Part shown: positions 1-7,190 of the stretch, one piece after another
Position numbering within the stretch: the stretch's first letter is position 1
Layout of the letters: every line of letters begins with the position of its first letter
DNA from: Clostridia bacterium
GTDB lineage: Bacteria > Bacillota > Clostridia > Oscillospirales > Acutalibacteraceae
Direction: 5' to 3'
DNA length: 9,993 bases
NCBI GenBank assembly: GCA_900771185.1
Contig: CAAGND010000155.1
Location: 1-9,993 of the forward strand
The notes under the pieces: generated by a model
Seen by the model: the letters and a program-made list of their open reading frames with translations, nothing else
Told to the model about the DNA's origin: nothing
The model's database searches: none
Made by a program: the position numbers and the translations under genes

Positions 1-961
1 GGCAGGCTCAACCGTCAGCAGGGCAACGCTTCACAATCAGGATTTCATATCCGAAAAAGATATACGCATAGGTGACAGCGTGGTTATACGCAAGGCGGGG
101 GATATAATACCCGAGGTGGTTCGTGTAGCCGAGCGGACGGAGGGCGCAGAGCCATATGTTATTCCCTCAATATGCCCGTCATGCGGCGCGGCGGTCGTCA
201 GGGAGGAGGACGAAGCGGCGGTGCGCTGCGTCAATCCCGAATGTCCCGCTCAGCTTCTGCGCAATATTATCCACTTCTGCTCACGCGATGCCATGGATAT
301 CGAGGGCTTAGGCGAGGCACTTGCCGAAAAATTTGTTTCCTGCGGGTTGATTTCGAATGTCGCCGATATCTATGATATAACGGCGCAGCAGATTATGAGC
401 CTTGAGGGACATCAGGAGAAGTCGGCCGGCAATCTTATAGAGGCCATTGAAAAATCAAAGCAGAACGACCTGTCGCGCCTGCTCTTTGCACTCGGTATAC
501 GTCATATAGGACAAAAGGCCGGCAAGCTGCTCGCACAGCAGTTCGGTGATATCGATTCAATCATCAGCGCCGGGCAGCAGGATATAGCCGCTATTGACGG
601 ATTCGGCGATATAATGGCGGAAAGCGCCGTGCAGTTTTTCTCAATGTCTCAGACGCTTGACCTTATAGACAGGCTGAAGGCTGCTGGAGTGAACATGAAG
701 TCGCTCACGGAGAGAAAAGCGGATGCAAAGTTTGCCGGGTTGACCTTCGTTCTGACGGGAACACTGCCCACGCTTTCACGCAGTGAGGCAACAAAGATAA
801 TAGAGGATTTGGGCGGTAAAGCCTCATCTTCGGTCTCAAAGAAAACATCTTATGTTGTTGCCGGGGAGGAAGCGGGGAGCAAGCTCAAAAAAGCGCAGGA
901 TCTCGGAATCCCGATCATATCCCAGGATGACCTCCTCAAAATGGCAGGAATGGAAGAATAA
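1..961 (+). CDS. ligA: NAD-dependent DNA ligase LigA, C-terminal part (5' end outside window)
   Basis: The gene is open from the left edge: the first full codon is at base 2 and reads AGSTVSRATLHNQDF, typical LigA OB-fold sequence, so the GTG at 80 is internal and not a start. About 319 residues are visible; the adenylation domain lies outside. In order they show the end of the OB fold (KAGDIIPEV), a four-cysteine zinc finger (CPSC at visible residues 58-61, then Cys76 and Cys81), helix-hairpin-helix repeats (DIEGLG, then ALGIRHIGQKAG), and a C-terminal BRCT domain at about 244-316 (FAGLTFVLTGTL, then SYVVAGEEAGSKLKKA). LigA seals nicks in duplex DNA using NAD+ during replication and repair. 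The spacing and order of all visible domains match the family and there is no sign of damage. The stop is TAA at 959-961, eight bases before a hairpin terminator. Confidence 0.97.
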   Translation, partial: AGSTVSRATLHNQDFISEKDIRIGDSVVIRKAGDIIPEVVRVAERTEGAEPYVIPSICPSCGAAVVREEDEAAVRCVNPECPAQLLRNIIHFCSRDAMDIEGLGEALAEKFVSCGLISNVADIYDITAQQIMSLEGHQEKSAGNLIEAIEKSKQNDLSRLLFALGIRHIGQKAGKLLAQQFGDIDSIISAGQQDIAAIDGFGDIMAESAVQFFSMSQTLDLIDRLKAAGVNMKSLTERKADAKFAGLTFVLTGTLPTLSRSEATKIIEDLGGKASSSVSKKTSYVVAGEEAGSKLKKAQDLGIPIISQDDLLKMAGMEE

Positions 962-968
962 TCTTCAC

Positions 969-1013
969 AATACAGAACCGAGCCACAGCAAAGCCGTGGC
1001 TCGGTTCTGTATT
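969..1013. terminator. Bidirectional hairpin terminator between ligA and the transporter gene
   Basis: Perfect 18-bp inverted repeat, arms 969-986 and 996-1013, core CCGAGCCAC / GTGGCTCGG, with a 9-nt loop that can itself form two more G-C pairs. It lies 7 nt after the ligA stop and about 14 nt after the stop of the convergent transporter gene, so it can serve both. On the plus side it is followed by ATCAGTTGATTTTTTT rather than by an immediate U run. Confidence 0.85.
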
Positions 1014-1027
1014 ATCAGTTGATTTTT

Positions 1028-3550
1028 TTATTTGCGCCTTTTCTTTGCAGCTCTTTCTGCCTTGATTTTGGCGTTGAGTGCGTCTTCTTCATCCTTCAGC
1101 CGCTTGGCTTCGGCAGCGGCCTCAGCTTCGGCGATTTCGTGACGTGCCTTTGCCTCATCGTACATCGCGGCAATTTCATCAAAGCGGCTGTAATTTTGCT
1201 GCTGTTTGATGAGCTTTTCCGCATCAAGATACGGTTTTGCGGCACGGTTGAAATAGGCGTGCTTATCCATTTCAGCCTTGGATTTTTGACGGGCCTGCCT
1301 GCGCTTGACCTGTTCAGCCTCAATTTCAAGTCTCAGTGACCTTGCCTTTGCGCCGTCATGCGCTTTTTTGGCCAGCCTCTGCTCAGTATAGAGCGTTTTA
1401 AGTCTGTCGTCACATTCGTCTTCTTCGTTGAAATATCCCTCCAAAACGGCGAAATCCGGCTCTTTGAAGCTATCGCTGTCTTTGAAGTATTTATCAAGCG
1501 CCTTGCGGGAGCTGATTTTTTTCTTTGCGACTTCAATTGCAAATTTGCGCAGTTCTTTTTCAGCCTTGTCGCTCTTTGGCATTGACCTTGCAGCGGCAAG
1601 CTCGGCACGCAAACTCTTCATGCTGTTGGCACGCAAACCGTCAAGCCCCGCCTCATAGACCGGTTTATAGATGGCAAGCTGATTTTGTACGAGTTCAGAG
1701 GAAAACTTATCAAGCTCTTCACAGACGAACTTTGAAACCTCGATTTCCTCGTTGAAATTCAGAGCCTCGCGGTATGCCTTCTTTGCCTGCTTGCGTTGAG
1801 CTTTATCCTTAATTGATTTATAGTCGTTTTTGCTTACCTCTTTTGGAGAAAGCACGGCTGTTTCTCTGGCGTTTCTGATAAGGTCGATTGCTTCAACCAG
1901 CTTGCCGTCATCCAAAGCGTTGTTGCCGTAATCCTCGAACAGCGCTCGAACCTGAAGAACACGGACAACGGATTTCTGCTTCTTCTCATTGAAATCATAC
2001 CAGAAATACGGAATAACATTCATTGCCGCGCCGATAGCGGAAACGATAATCAAAACATGCAAAAGATTTATAAGCACGTTCGGGTCGTATAGAGCGGAGT
2101 ATGCGTTGTGGAAATTGTCCTGCCCTTGGGCAAGTTGGGCGGTCAGAATCTGCCCAACGGTCTCACCGTCCCCAAGCATACGGTTGAGAACCTCGGGGTT
2201 TGAGGTGACCGCCGCTGCGTTTGCTTTGGTGATGCCGCCTTTTTCATAGATAATCGGCAGCACGGAGGAGGTGGCAAGCGCGAGCACAGTGCCGATGGTG
2301 GATACGGCGGAAAACATACCGTCGATGCGCTCTCCGGTTTTGTATTGCTGGTAGTCGCGGATATCCGCCTGGATTGCGGGGTTGAGAATGTGCGCGAACG
2401 AGCCCATAAAGCCGTTGAGATACAGACAACCCATCACAAGCCAGATGGTGAAACTGCCGTTGAGCTCGTTGGTGAACGGCAACATCATCAAAATGAAGGC
2501 GATATTAAACAGGTTGGTGACAACGAGAACCGATTTTTTGCCCCATTTTCTGATGCAGAAGGGGGCCAGAAGCATGCCCCATAGCGAAGAGTTGCCGTAA
2601 AGAGTGACAATCAAACCGTATTCGTTGCCTGAGCAAACTCCGCCGTAGTTGTAAAGCCAGTTGAGAATATTGGCGTAGGAGGATTCCAAAAATCCAATCC
2701 ATCCCGCCAAAGAGATGATCCAGAAATATTTGTTCTTTGCAACCTCGCGAAGCGCGTCCATAAATTTGATCTGCACAACGTGAGTTCTTGCCTGAACGAT
2801 TTTTTCTTCGGTATATTTATAGACAATGATGCAGAGCAAAATGCCCAGAACGCCGAGAATGGGATAAAGCAGTCTGTAAACACGGATATCGGTGGTGTTG
2901 GTGTGGAAAATGTTCCGCGCGATAATCGGGGTGAACAGATTTACGAGTGTCGGAGCAAGGGAATAAACTATGCTCTTTACTGAGGACACATCAGCTCTCT
3001 CCTGTGTATTCGGGGAAAGCACGTGAATCAGGTTTTCATATGCGTCATAGAAGAAATAATAGAAGAAATGCAAAAACAGGTTGAGAACCATAATAATTGC
3101 ACATTTGGCAACATATGCACGTGTTTCGCCGAAAATCATGCCGGGACCGACAATGCTCTCAAGCTTGTTGTACGGGAACCATACCATCAGTATACAGATA
3201 ATCGCTGTGGGCAGCGCCATGGTGACAATATACGGACGGTATTTTCCGGCCTTGTTGCGCGTGTTGTCGATGATGTTCGCGCGGATACCCGTCAAAGGAA
3301 TGTTGGCAAGCACTGCGATAACATACATAATGTACATGTCCGTTGCGTCCACACCCAAAGTGCTTGAAATAAGGGTGTTACCGGTCGCAAGCAGGCAAGC
3401 CGTGCCGAGCGTGATGATCATATATGCGCCGATACCGCCTCCGGAATAGGCGACGATTTCACGGAAGCTCATATACCGGCCGGCCATAGGAGTTTTCCAG
3501 TATGTACGGACTTTGGAAACCCCGTCTTTTGCTTTTTGTAGCAAATTCAT
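1028..3550 (-). CDS. GPH-family (MFS) cation symporter with long charged C-terminal extension
   Basis: The protein has 840 residues. Residues 1-516 form a polytopic membrane domain with many hydrophobic helices and two signatures of the glycoside-pentoside-hexuronide:cation symporter family: DNTRNKAGKYRP (95-106) after the second helix, and ADIRDYQQYKTGERIDG (395-411) in a later cytoplasmic loop. Such carriers import a sugar or glycoside with Na+ or H+; the substrate cannot be read here. From about residue 517 (WYDFNEKK) to the end there are no membrane segments. This 320-residue part is rich in Lys, Glu, Ala and Arg, looks helical or coiled-coil, and ends in KAERAAKKRRK. Usual family length is about 450-500, so the tail is the odd part; it shows no EIIA-like signature of the LacS type. 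The start is backed by GGGAGGT at 3556-3562, 5 nt upstream. The gene stands alone between two terminators, with no sugar-utilisation neighbours. Confidence 0.87.
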   Translation of the reverse strand: MNLLQKAKDGVSKVRTYWKTPMAGRYMSFREIVAYSGGGIGAYMIITLGTACLLATGNTLISSTLGVDATDMYIMYVIAVLANIPLTGIRANIIDNTRNKAGKYRPYIVTMALPTAIICILMVWFPYNKLESIVGPGMIFGETRAYVAKCAIIMVLNLFLHFFYYFFYDAYENLIHVLSPNTQERADVSSVKSIVYSLAPTLVNLFTPIIARNIFHTNTTDIRVYRLLYPILGVLGILLCIIVYKYTEEKIVQARTHVVQIKFMDALREVAKNKYFWIISLAGWIGFLESSYANILNWLYNYGGVCSGNEYGLIVTLYGNSSLWGMLLAPFCIRKWGKKSVLVVTNLFNIAFILMMLPFTNELNGSFTIWLVMGCLYLNGFMGSFAHILNPAIQADIRDYQQYKTGERIDGMFSAVSTIGTVLALATSSVLPIIYEKGGITKANAAAVTSNPEVLNRMLGDGETVGQILTAQLAQGQDNFHNAYSALYDPNVLINLLHVLIIVSAIGAAMNVIPYFWYDFNEKKQKSVVRVLQVRALFEDYGNNALDDGKLVEAIDLIRNARETAVLSPKEVSKNDYKSIKDKAQRKQAKKAYREALNFNEEIEVSKFVCEELDKFSSELVQNQLAIYKPVYEAGLDGLRANSMKSLRAELAAARSMPKSDKAEKELRKFAIEVAKKKISSRKALDKYFKDSDSFKEPDFAVLEGYFNEEDECDDRLKTLYTEQRLAKKAHDGAKARSLRLEIEAEQVKRRQARQKSKAEMDKHAYFNRAAKPYLDAEKLIKQQQNYSRFDEIAAMYDEAKARHEIAEAEAAAEAKRLKDEEDALNAKIKAERAAKKRRK

Positions 3551-3583
3551 AGTAGACCTCCCATATTTTTATGTATATTATCA

Positions 3584-3612
3584 ATGATATCACAAAATCT
3601 CCGCCACTTCAA
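3584..3612 (-). promoter_or_regulatory. Candidate sigma-A promoter for the transporter gene
   Basis: On the minus strand TTGAAG (3607-3612) is separated by 17 nt from TATCAT (3584-3589), matching 4 of 6 and 5 of 6 consensus positions. It would give a leader of about 25-30 nt ending in the GGGAGGT ribosome site. Chosen by eye as the best spaced pair, so only a candidate. Confidence 0.35.
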
Positions 3613-3643
3613 CCGAAAAAGAGCTTTTTCCCCAATTTTTCGG
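3613..3643. repeat. Inverted repeat just upstream of the transporter promoter
   Basis: CCGAAAAA (3613-3620) and TTTTTCGG (3636-3643) form perfect 8-bp arms around 15 nt. The interval also holds AAAAAG / CTTTTT, partly overlapping. It abuts the proposed -35 box, where a regulator could bind, but the A/T-rich arms may be chance. Confidence 0.3.
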
Positions 3644-3738
3644 ACAAAAACGGAGGAACAGTGTAAACGAAAAATAAAGTGGAGAACATAAAAATTTTAT
3701 TAACTCATGCCGTGAAAATACCTGTATATAAAAATGAA

Positions 3739-3762
3739 CCACGTCCAAATTTTTGGACGTGG
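3739..3762 (-). terminator. Intrinsic terminator of the asd-dapA-dapB-ACT operon
   Basis: Arms CCACGTCCAAA (3739-3749) and TTTGGACGTGG (3752-3762) are perfectly complementary (11 bp; the innermost pairs must open to make a loop). Read on the minus strand the hairpin starts about 20 nt after the ACT gene stop and is followed by TTCATTTTTATATA, a U-rich tail. It separates the lysine operon from the transporter gene on the same strand. Confidence 0.85.
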
Positions 3763-3782
3763 CTTGAAGCTAATGTTTTATA

Positions 3783-4247
3783 TTATTCCTCAAACGCCTT
3801 TTTAATGGCGTTTACCGTCGCATCAACATCGGGCTTGACAACGAGCAGGGAAATATCTGTTTCTGAGGTCGTTATCATCCTGATATCGCATCCGACGCTC
3901 GCGGCTGCGGCAAAAACCTTTGCGGCAACGCCGGGATGGCCTTTCATTCCGAGACCGAAAACGGAAATTTTGCAGTTGCCGGAACTGACGCTTATTTTGA
4001 TTTCGGGGTTTATTCCGCGCAGCTTGGTGGCAATTTCCAAAATCCCGCCGAAATCGTCATCGCTGACGGTGAAAGAAAGGCCGGAATGTGTTCCGTTCGG
4101 CGGAAACTGAGAAATCATATCAACATCAATTCCGGCATTTGCAATGCTGTCGAATATACCGGAGATAAGATTGATGTCCGCAGGGGAATCGCTCAGGGAT
4201 ATGAGTGTTACATCCTCGTTGACGCTTATTGAATCGATAACTTTCAT
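3783..4247 (-). CDS. Stand-alone tandem ACT-domain protein, aspartokinase regulatory-region type
   Basis: A 154-residue protein made of two ACT domains (about 1-75 and 90-154). The second reads KISVFGLGMKGHPGVAAKVF (93-112) then IRMITTSETDISLLV (122-136), and the first has DVDMISQ and SGLSFTV. This is the pattern of the C-terminal regulatory part of aspartokinase, where lysine or threonine binds, but there is no kinase domain and none is encoded upstream, since dapB is intact. The size is close to the separate beta subunit of Bacillus aspartokinase II. I infer that it senses an amino acid and may regulate aspartokinase or another lysine-pathway enzyme. It is the last gene of the asd-dapA-dapB operon. 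The start at 4247 is preferred because AAAGGA lies 10 nt upstream; an in-frame ATG at 4271 would add eight residues but has no ribosome site. Function beyond ligand sensing is unproven. Confidence 0.85.
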   Translation of the reverse strand: MKVIDSISVNEDVTLISLSDSPADINLISGIFDSIANAGIDVDMISQFPPNGTHSGLSFTVSDDDFGGILEIATKLRGINPEIKISVSSGNCKISVFGLGMKGHPGVAAKVFAAAASVGCDIRMITTSETDISLLVVKPDVDATVNAIKKAFEE

Positions 4248-4257
4248 TTTGTCCGCA

Positions 4258-4263
4258 TCCTTT
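4258..4263 (-). promoter_or_regulatory. Ribosome binding site deciding the ACT protein start
   Basis: AAAGGA on the minus strand, 10 nt before ATG at 4247. The upstream in-frame ATG at 4271 is preceded by CTGATTTTTAAGC, with no purine-rich site, so the shorter start is favoured. Confidence 0.6.
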
Positions 4264-4280
4264 CTTTGCATGCTTAAAAA

Positions 4281-5033
4281 TCAGGCAGAAACAATGTCGC
4301 TCATGGAATAGAGACCCGGTGTTTTGTCCTTTATGAACATTGCCGCATTAACGGCGCCGGCGGCAAAAAGCTCCTTGCTTGCGGCGGAGTGGCAGATTTT
4401 GATAACCTCATTGTATCCCGCGAAGATTACCTCATGCTCGCCGACAATGGTGCCGCCTCTGACGGAGTGAATACCGATCTCGTTTTTTGTGCGTTTGTCA
4501 CGTTTGTCATGTCTGTTGTATTCGTAGACAGGACGTTTTTCAAGCTCACCGGAAATCGCGTCGGCAATCATCAGCGCGGTGCCGCTCGGAGCGTCAACCT
4601 TCTGATTGTGGTGAGCCTCTATTATTTCAATGTCAAATGAGTCACCGAGAACCTTGGCGGCTGTTTTTGCAAGCTCACAGACAAGGCTGACACCCAGAGA
4701 CATATTTGCGCTGAAAAAAACGGGTATTTCCTGCGCCGCCTTGTGTATGAGATTTATATGCGCGTCATCAAGTCCGGTTGTCGCTATGACGGCGGGAATT
4801 TTGCGTTTGACCGCATATTCGAGCAGACCGGGCAGAGCGGCAGGTGAGGAAAAGTCAATTATGACGTCAGCAGCGCCCTCATAGCTGAAAGGGGATACGA
4901 ATACTGGAAAACCGCACTGAGCGTCTGATATATCGATTCCCGCGGCAATTTCCGCATCCTCGCGGGAGCCTAAATATGAGGCTATTGCGCGCCCCATCTT
5001 TCCGCAGCATCCGCTGAGTAAAATTTCAGTCAT
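4281..5033 (-). CDS. dapB: 4-hydroxy-tetrahydrodipicolinate reductase DapB
   Basis: DapB reduces 4-hydroxy-tetrahydrodipicolinate, the DapA product, to tetrahydrodipicolinate with NAD(P)H in the cytoplasm, on the route to diaminopimelate and lysine. The 250 residues are of usual family length. An N-terminal Rossmann fold carries GCCGKMGRA (8-16), followed by DFSSP (60-64) and ATTG (84-87). The catalytic and substrate-binding block EAHHNQKVDAPSGTA spans 139-153, with His141/His142 and Lys145 in the expected places, and SANMSLGV is at 108-115. AAAGGA lies about 9 nt before the ATG at 5033. It follows dapA by 33 nt and its stop is 33 nt before the preferred start of the ACT gene, so one transcript is likely. 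No residue looks out of place. Confidence 0.97.
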   Translation of the reverse strand: MTEILLSGCCGKMGRAIASYLGSREDAEIAAGIDISDAQCGFPVFVSPFSYEGAADVIIDFSSPAALPGLLEYAVKRKIPAVIATTGLDDAHINLIHKAAQEIPVFFSANMSLGVSLVCELAKTAAKVLGDSFDIEIIEAHHNQKVDAPSGTALMIADAISGELEKRPVYEYNRHDKRDKRTKNEIGIHSVRGGTIVGEHEVIFAGYNEVIKICHSAASKELFAAGAVNAAMFIKDKTPGLYSMSDIVSA

Positions 5034-5066
5034 CTTTTTGCGTCCTTTCGGTAAACGTCTTTCTCT

Positions 5067-5957
5067 TTACTTTATAAGTCCAAGCGCTTTGAGGCTCTCA
5101 CGCAGCTTCTCTTTTGCCGCGGGCTCCATTCTTGTCAGCGGCAGACGGCAAGGGCCGACATCAATGCCCATCATGTTCATGGCTTCTTTTACGGGGATGG
5201 GGTTTACGTCGGCAAACAGATTGTTGCACAGATCAAGATATTTCAGCTGCAGATCGGCGCTGCCCTTCGGGTCGCCGTCAAGATATTTGCAGACGATGTC
5301 ATGTGCCGCTTTCGGCACTATGTTTGAGAGGACAGAGATAACGCCCTTGCCGCCCAGCGACATGAAAGCGGTGATCTGATCATCATTTCCGGTGTATATC
5401 GTCAGCTCATCGCCGCAGAGCCTGCGTGTCCGTGCGACTGAGGAGATATCACCGTTGGCCTCCTTGGCAGCAACTATTCTTTCGTGTTTTGAAAGCTCAA
5501 GATATGTTTCGGGTTTTATGTTGACGCCGGTTCTTCCTGGTACGTTGTAAAGAATAATGGGCGTGCTTACTCTGTCTGCGACAAAGTTAAAATGCTCAAT
5601 AAGACCTGCCTGAGAGGTTTTATTGTAATAGGGAGTGACCATCAGCAGACCGTCGACTCCGGCCTTTTCCGCCTCGTTGGAGAGCTTGACTGCGTAGGCC
5701 GTATCGTTGCTGCCGGTGCCCGCTATTACGGGAACTCTGCCTGCAACGTGCTCAACACAGCGGCGGATAGCCTCTGAATGTTCCTCGTGATCAAGCGCCG
5801 GGCTTTCACCCGTAGTCCCGCATATTACAATAGCGTCCGTTGAATTTTCAATCTGATAATCTATAAGATTTTCGAGCATGGCGAAGTTGATGCTGCCGTC
5901 CTCATGAAACGGGGTAACAATAGCAACAGCCGCGCCGGTGAAAATAACTTTTTTCAT
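5067..5957 (-). CDS. dapA: 4-hydroxy-tetrahydrodipicolinate synthase DapA
   Basis: DapA condenses pyruvate with aspartate semialdehyde, the first committed step of the diaminopimelate/lysine branch. The 296-residue protein is a single TIM barrel of normal length. Lys165 (VAAKEANGDIS) is the Schiff-base lysine. Tyr137 and Arg142 lie in YNVPGRTG (137-144), Thr48/Thr49 in CGTTGES (46-52), and Tyr111 in TPYYNK; each sits four residues later than in the E. coli enzyme, consistent with a colinear fold. GGAGG lies 8 nt before the ATG at 5957. The gene begins 35 nt after asd, which makes its substrate, and is followed by dapB, which uses its product. Whether it is lysine-inhibited cannot be told from sequence alone. 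Confidence 0.97.
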   Translation of the reverse strand: MKKVIFTGAAVAIVTPFHEDGSINFAMLENLIDYQIENSTDAIVICGTTGESPALDHEEHSEAIRRCVEHVAGRVPVIAGTGSNDTAYAVKLSNEAEKAGVDGLLMVTPYYNKTSQAGLIEHFNFVADRVSTPIILYNVPGRTGVNIKPETYLELSKHERIVAAKEANGDISSVARTRRLCGDELTIYTGNDDQITAFMSLGGKGVISVLSNIVPKAAHDIVCKYLDGDPKGSADLQLKYLDLCNNLFADVNPIPVKEAMNMMGIDVGPCRLPLTRMEPAAKEKLRESLKALGLIK

Positions 5958-5992
5958 CTGGATAACCTCCGGGAGAGTGATTTGAGGACCTT

Positions 5993-7075
5993 TTACCTGT
6001 CCATGTATCCTTGCTCACACAGCAGCTCAGCCATCAGCACGGCACCGCCTGCGGCACCTCTGAGGGTGTTGTGTGAAAGGCATACGAATTTGTAGTCGAA
6101 CTGAGTGTCCTCGCGAAGGCGGCCGATGGAAACAGCCATGCCTCCCTCCAGCTCACGTTGCAGCTTTGTCTGAGGCATGTTGTCCTCCTCAAAGTAGTTG
6201 AGAAACTGCTTGGGTGCGCTGGGAAGCTCCGCCTCCTGCGGGAAGCCTTTGAAGTTCTTCCATGTTTCAAGAATTTCCTCTTTTGAGGGCTTGTTTTCAA
6301 ACCTGACGAAAACCGCCGCCATGTGACCGTCCGAGACGGGAACCCTCAGACACTGAGCGGTAAAATTCGGGCTGTCGGCGGGAACGATTTCACCGTTCTT
6401 TATCTCACCCCATATTTTGAGCGGCTCCTTCTCGGATTTTTCTTCCTCACCGCCTATGTACGGTATAACGTTGTCGAGCATTTCAGGCCATGTGTCAAAG
6501 GTCTTGCCGGCACCCGAAATCGCCTGATATGTGCAGACGAGGACGTCTTTGACGCCGAACTTTGACAGCGGATACAGTGCGGGAACATAGCTCTGAAGAG
6601 AGCAGTTCGATTTGACTGAGATGAATCCGCGCTTTGTGCCCAGACGCTTTCTCTGCTCGGGGATAATCTTTGCGTGCTCCGCGTTGAGCTCGGGGATTAT
6701 CATGGGAACGTCGGGTGTGAAGCGGTTGGCGCTGTTGTTTGAAACGACGGGACATTCCGCCTTCGCATAGGCGAGCTCAAGAGCTTTTATTTCGTCCTTG
6801 TTCATGTCAACGGCGCAGAAAACGAAATCGACCATGCCGGCAATTTTCTCCACATCCGCCGAAGCGTCCATGACTATCATATTCCTCATTCTTTCGGGGA
6901 TAGGTCGGGTCATGCACCATTTTTTGCCCAGTGCTTCCTCATAAGTCTTGCCTGCGGAACGGGGGCTTGCGGCTAAAACACAGACCTCAAACCACGGGTG
7001 GTTTTCGAGCAGTGTAGCGAACCTTTGACCGACCATGCCTGTTGCGCCGATGATGCCGACCTTGAAATGTTTCAT
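5993..7075 (-). CDS. asd: Aspartate-semialdehyde dehydrogenase, archaeal/fungal-like class
   Basis: Asd reduces beta-aspartyl phosphate to aspartate semialdehyde with NADPH, the branch point to lysine, threonine and methionine. The 360 residues start with a Rossmann NADP motif, GIIGATGMVGQRF (7-19). The likely nucleophile is Cys158 in VKSNCSLQ and the catalytic histidine is His251 in RVPVSDGHMA. Blocks such as VVSNNSANRF, MIIPELN and NTLRGAAGGAVL belong to the class best known from archaea and yeast Hom2, rather than the E. coli type; Cys-Ser-Leu replaces the common Cys-Ser-Thr. The reading frame stays open further upstream to a TTG at 7186, but the ATG at 7075 is chosen: CGGAGGA lies 7 nt before it, the nucleotide fold begins five residues in, and the best promoter would start RNA at about 7184. 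First gene of the lysine operon. Confidence 0.95.
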   Translation of the reverse strand: MKHFKVGIIGATGMVGQRFATLLENHPWFEVCVLAASPRSAGKTYEEALGKKWCMTRPIPERMRNMIVMDASADVEKIAGMVDFVFCAVDMNKDEIKALELAYAKAECPVVSNNSANRFTPDVPMIIPELNAEHAKIIPEQRKRLGTKRGFISVKSNCSLQSYVPALYPLSKFGVKDVLVCTYQAISGAGKTFDTWPEMLDNVIPYIGGEEEKSEKEPLKIWGEIKNGEIVPADSPNFTAQCLRVPVSDGHMAAVFVRFENKPSKEEILETWKNFKGFPQEAELPSAPKQFLNYFEEDNMPQTKLQRELEGGMAVSIGRLREDTQFDYKFVCLSHNTLRGAAGGAVLMAELLCEQGYMDR

Positions 7076-7082
7076 AAAACAG

Positions 7083-7089
7083 TCCTCCG
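7083..7089 (-). promoter_or_regulatory. Ribosome binding site deciding the asd start
   Basis: CGGAGGA on the minus strand, 7 nt before ATG at 7075. It fixes the start at MKHFKVGIIG rather than the longer open frame, whose extra 37 residues do not resemble the family. Confidence 0.85.
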
Positions 7090-7116
7090 AAAAACATAGA
7101 ATCGTAAAAATAACAG

Positions 7117-7145
7117 TTGTAATGGCGGGAACTTTGCAATATAAT
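7117..7145 (+). promoter_or_regulatory. Candidate sigma-A promoter for queA-tgt
   Basis: TTGTAA (7117-7122), a 17-nt spacer, then a perfect TATAAT (7140-7145). RNA would start near 7152, giving a leader of about 112 nt. An A/T-rich stretch nearer queA (7238-7247) has TATAA-like boxes but no matching -35. The promoter lies inside the predicted asd leader. Confidence 0.5.
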
Positions 7146-7173
7146 AGTTGTGCCGAAAAACCGTGTTCCGCCA
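7123..7173. repeat. Imperfect inverted repeat in the asd leader
   Basis: TGGCGGGAAC (7123-7132) and GTTCCGCCA (7165-7173) are complementary with one bulged G, around a 32-nt loop. It would form a G+C-rich stem in the asd leader RNA and, in DNA, flanks the -10 box of the queA promoter. It may be an attenuator-like or operator structure, or chance; no known riboswitch is recognised. Confidence 0.4.
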
Positions 7174-7190
7174 AGATGTTAAACAATAAA

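Noticed and set aside
80..82. GTG at 80 as the start of the ligase gene
   Set aside because: The frame is open back to the left edge and encodes conserved LigA sequence upstream (AGSTVSRATLHN), so the gene is truncated by the window.
1028..2002. Transporter tail as a LacS-like EIIA phosphotransferase domain
   Set aside because: The tail is Lys/Glu/Ala-rich and helical with no glycine-rich beta core or phosphorylatable histidine motif.
3679..4110. A 143-codon plus-strand open frame across the operon terminator and the ACT gene
   Set aside because: It runs through the terminator hairpin and then antisense to the ACT gene; no family resemblance.
4248..4271. ATG at 4271 as the start of the ACT protein
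   Set aside because: No purine-rich site precedes it, whereas ATG 4247 has AAAGGA 10 nt upstream and the ACT fold begins there. Not fully excluded.
7076..7186. A longer asd starting at TTG 7186, adding 37 residues
   Set aside because: No ribosome site, extra residues unlike the family, and the start would coincide with the predicted transcription start; ATG 7075 has CGGAGGA at ideal spacing.
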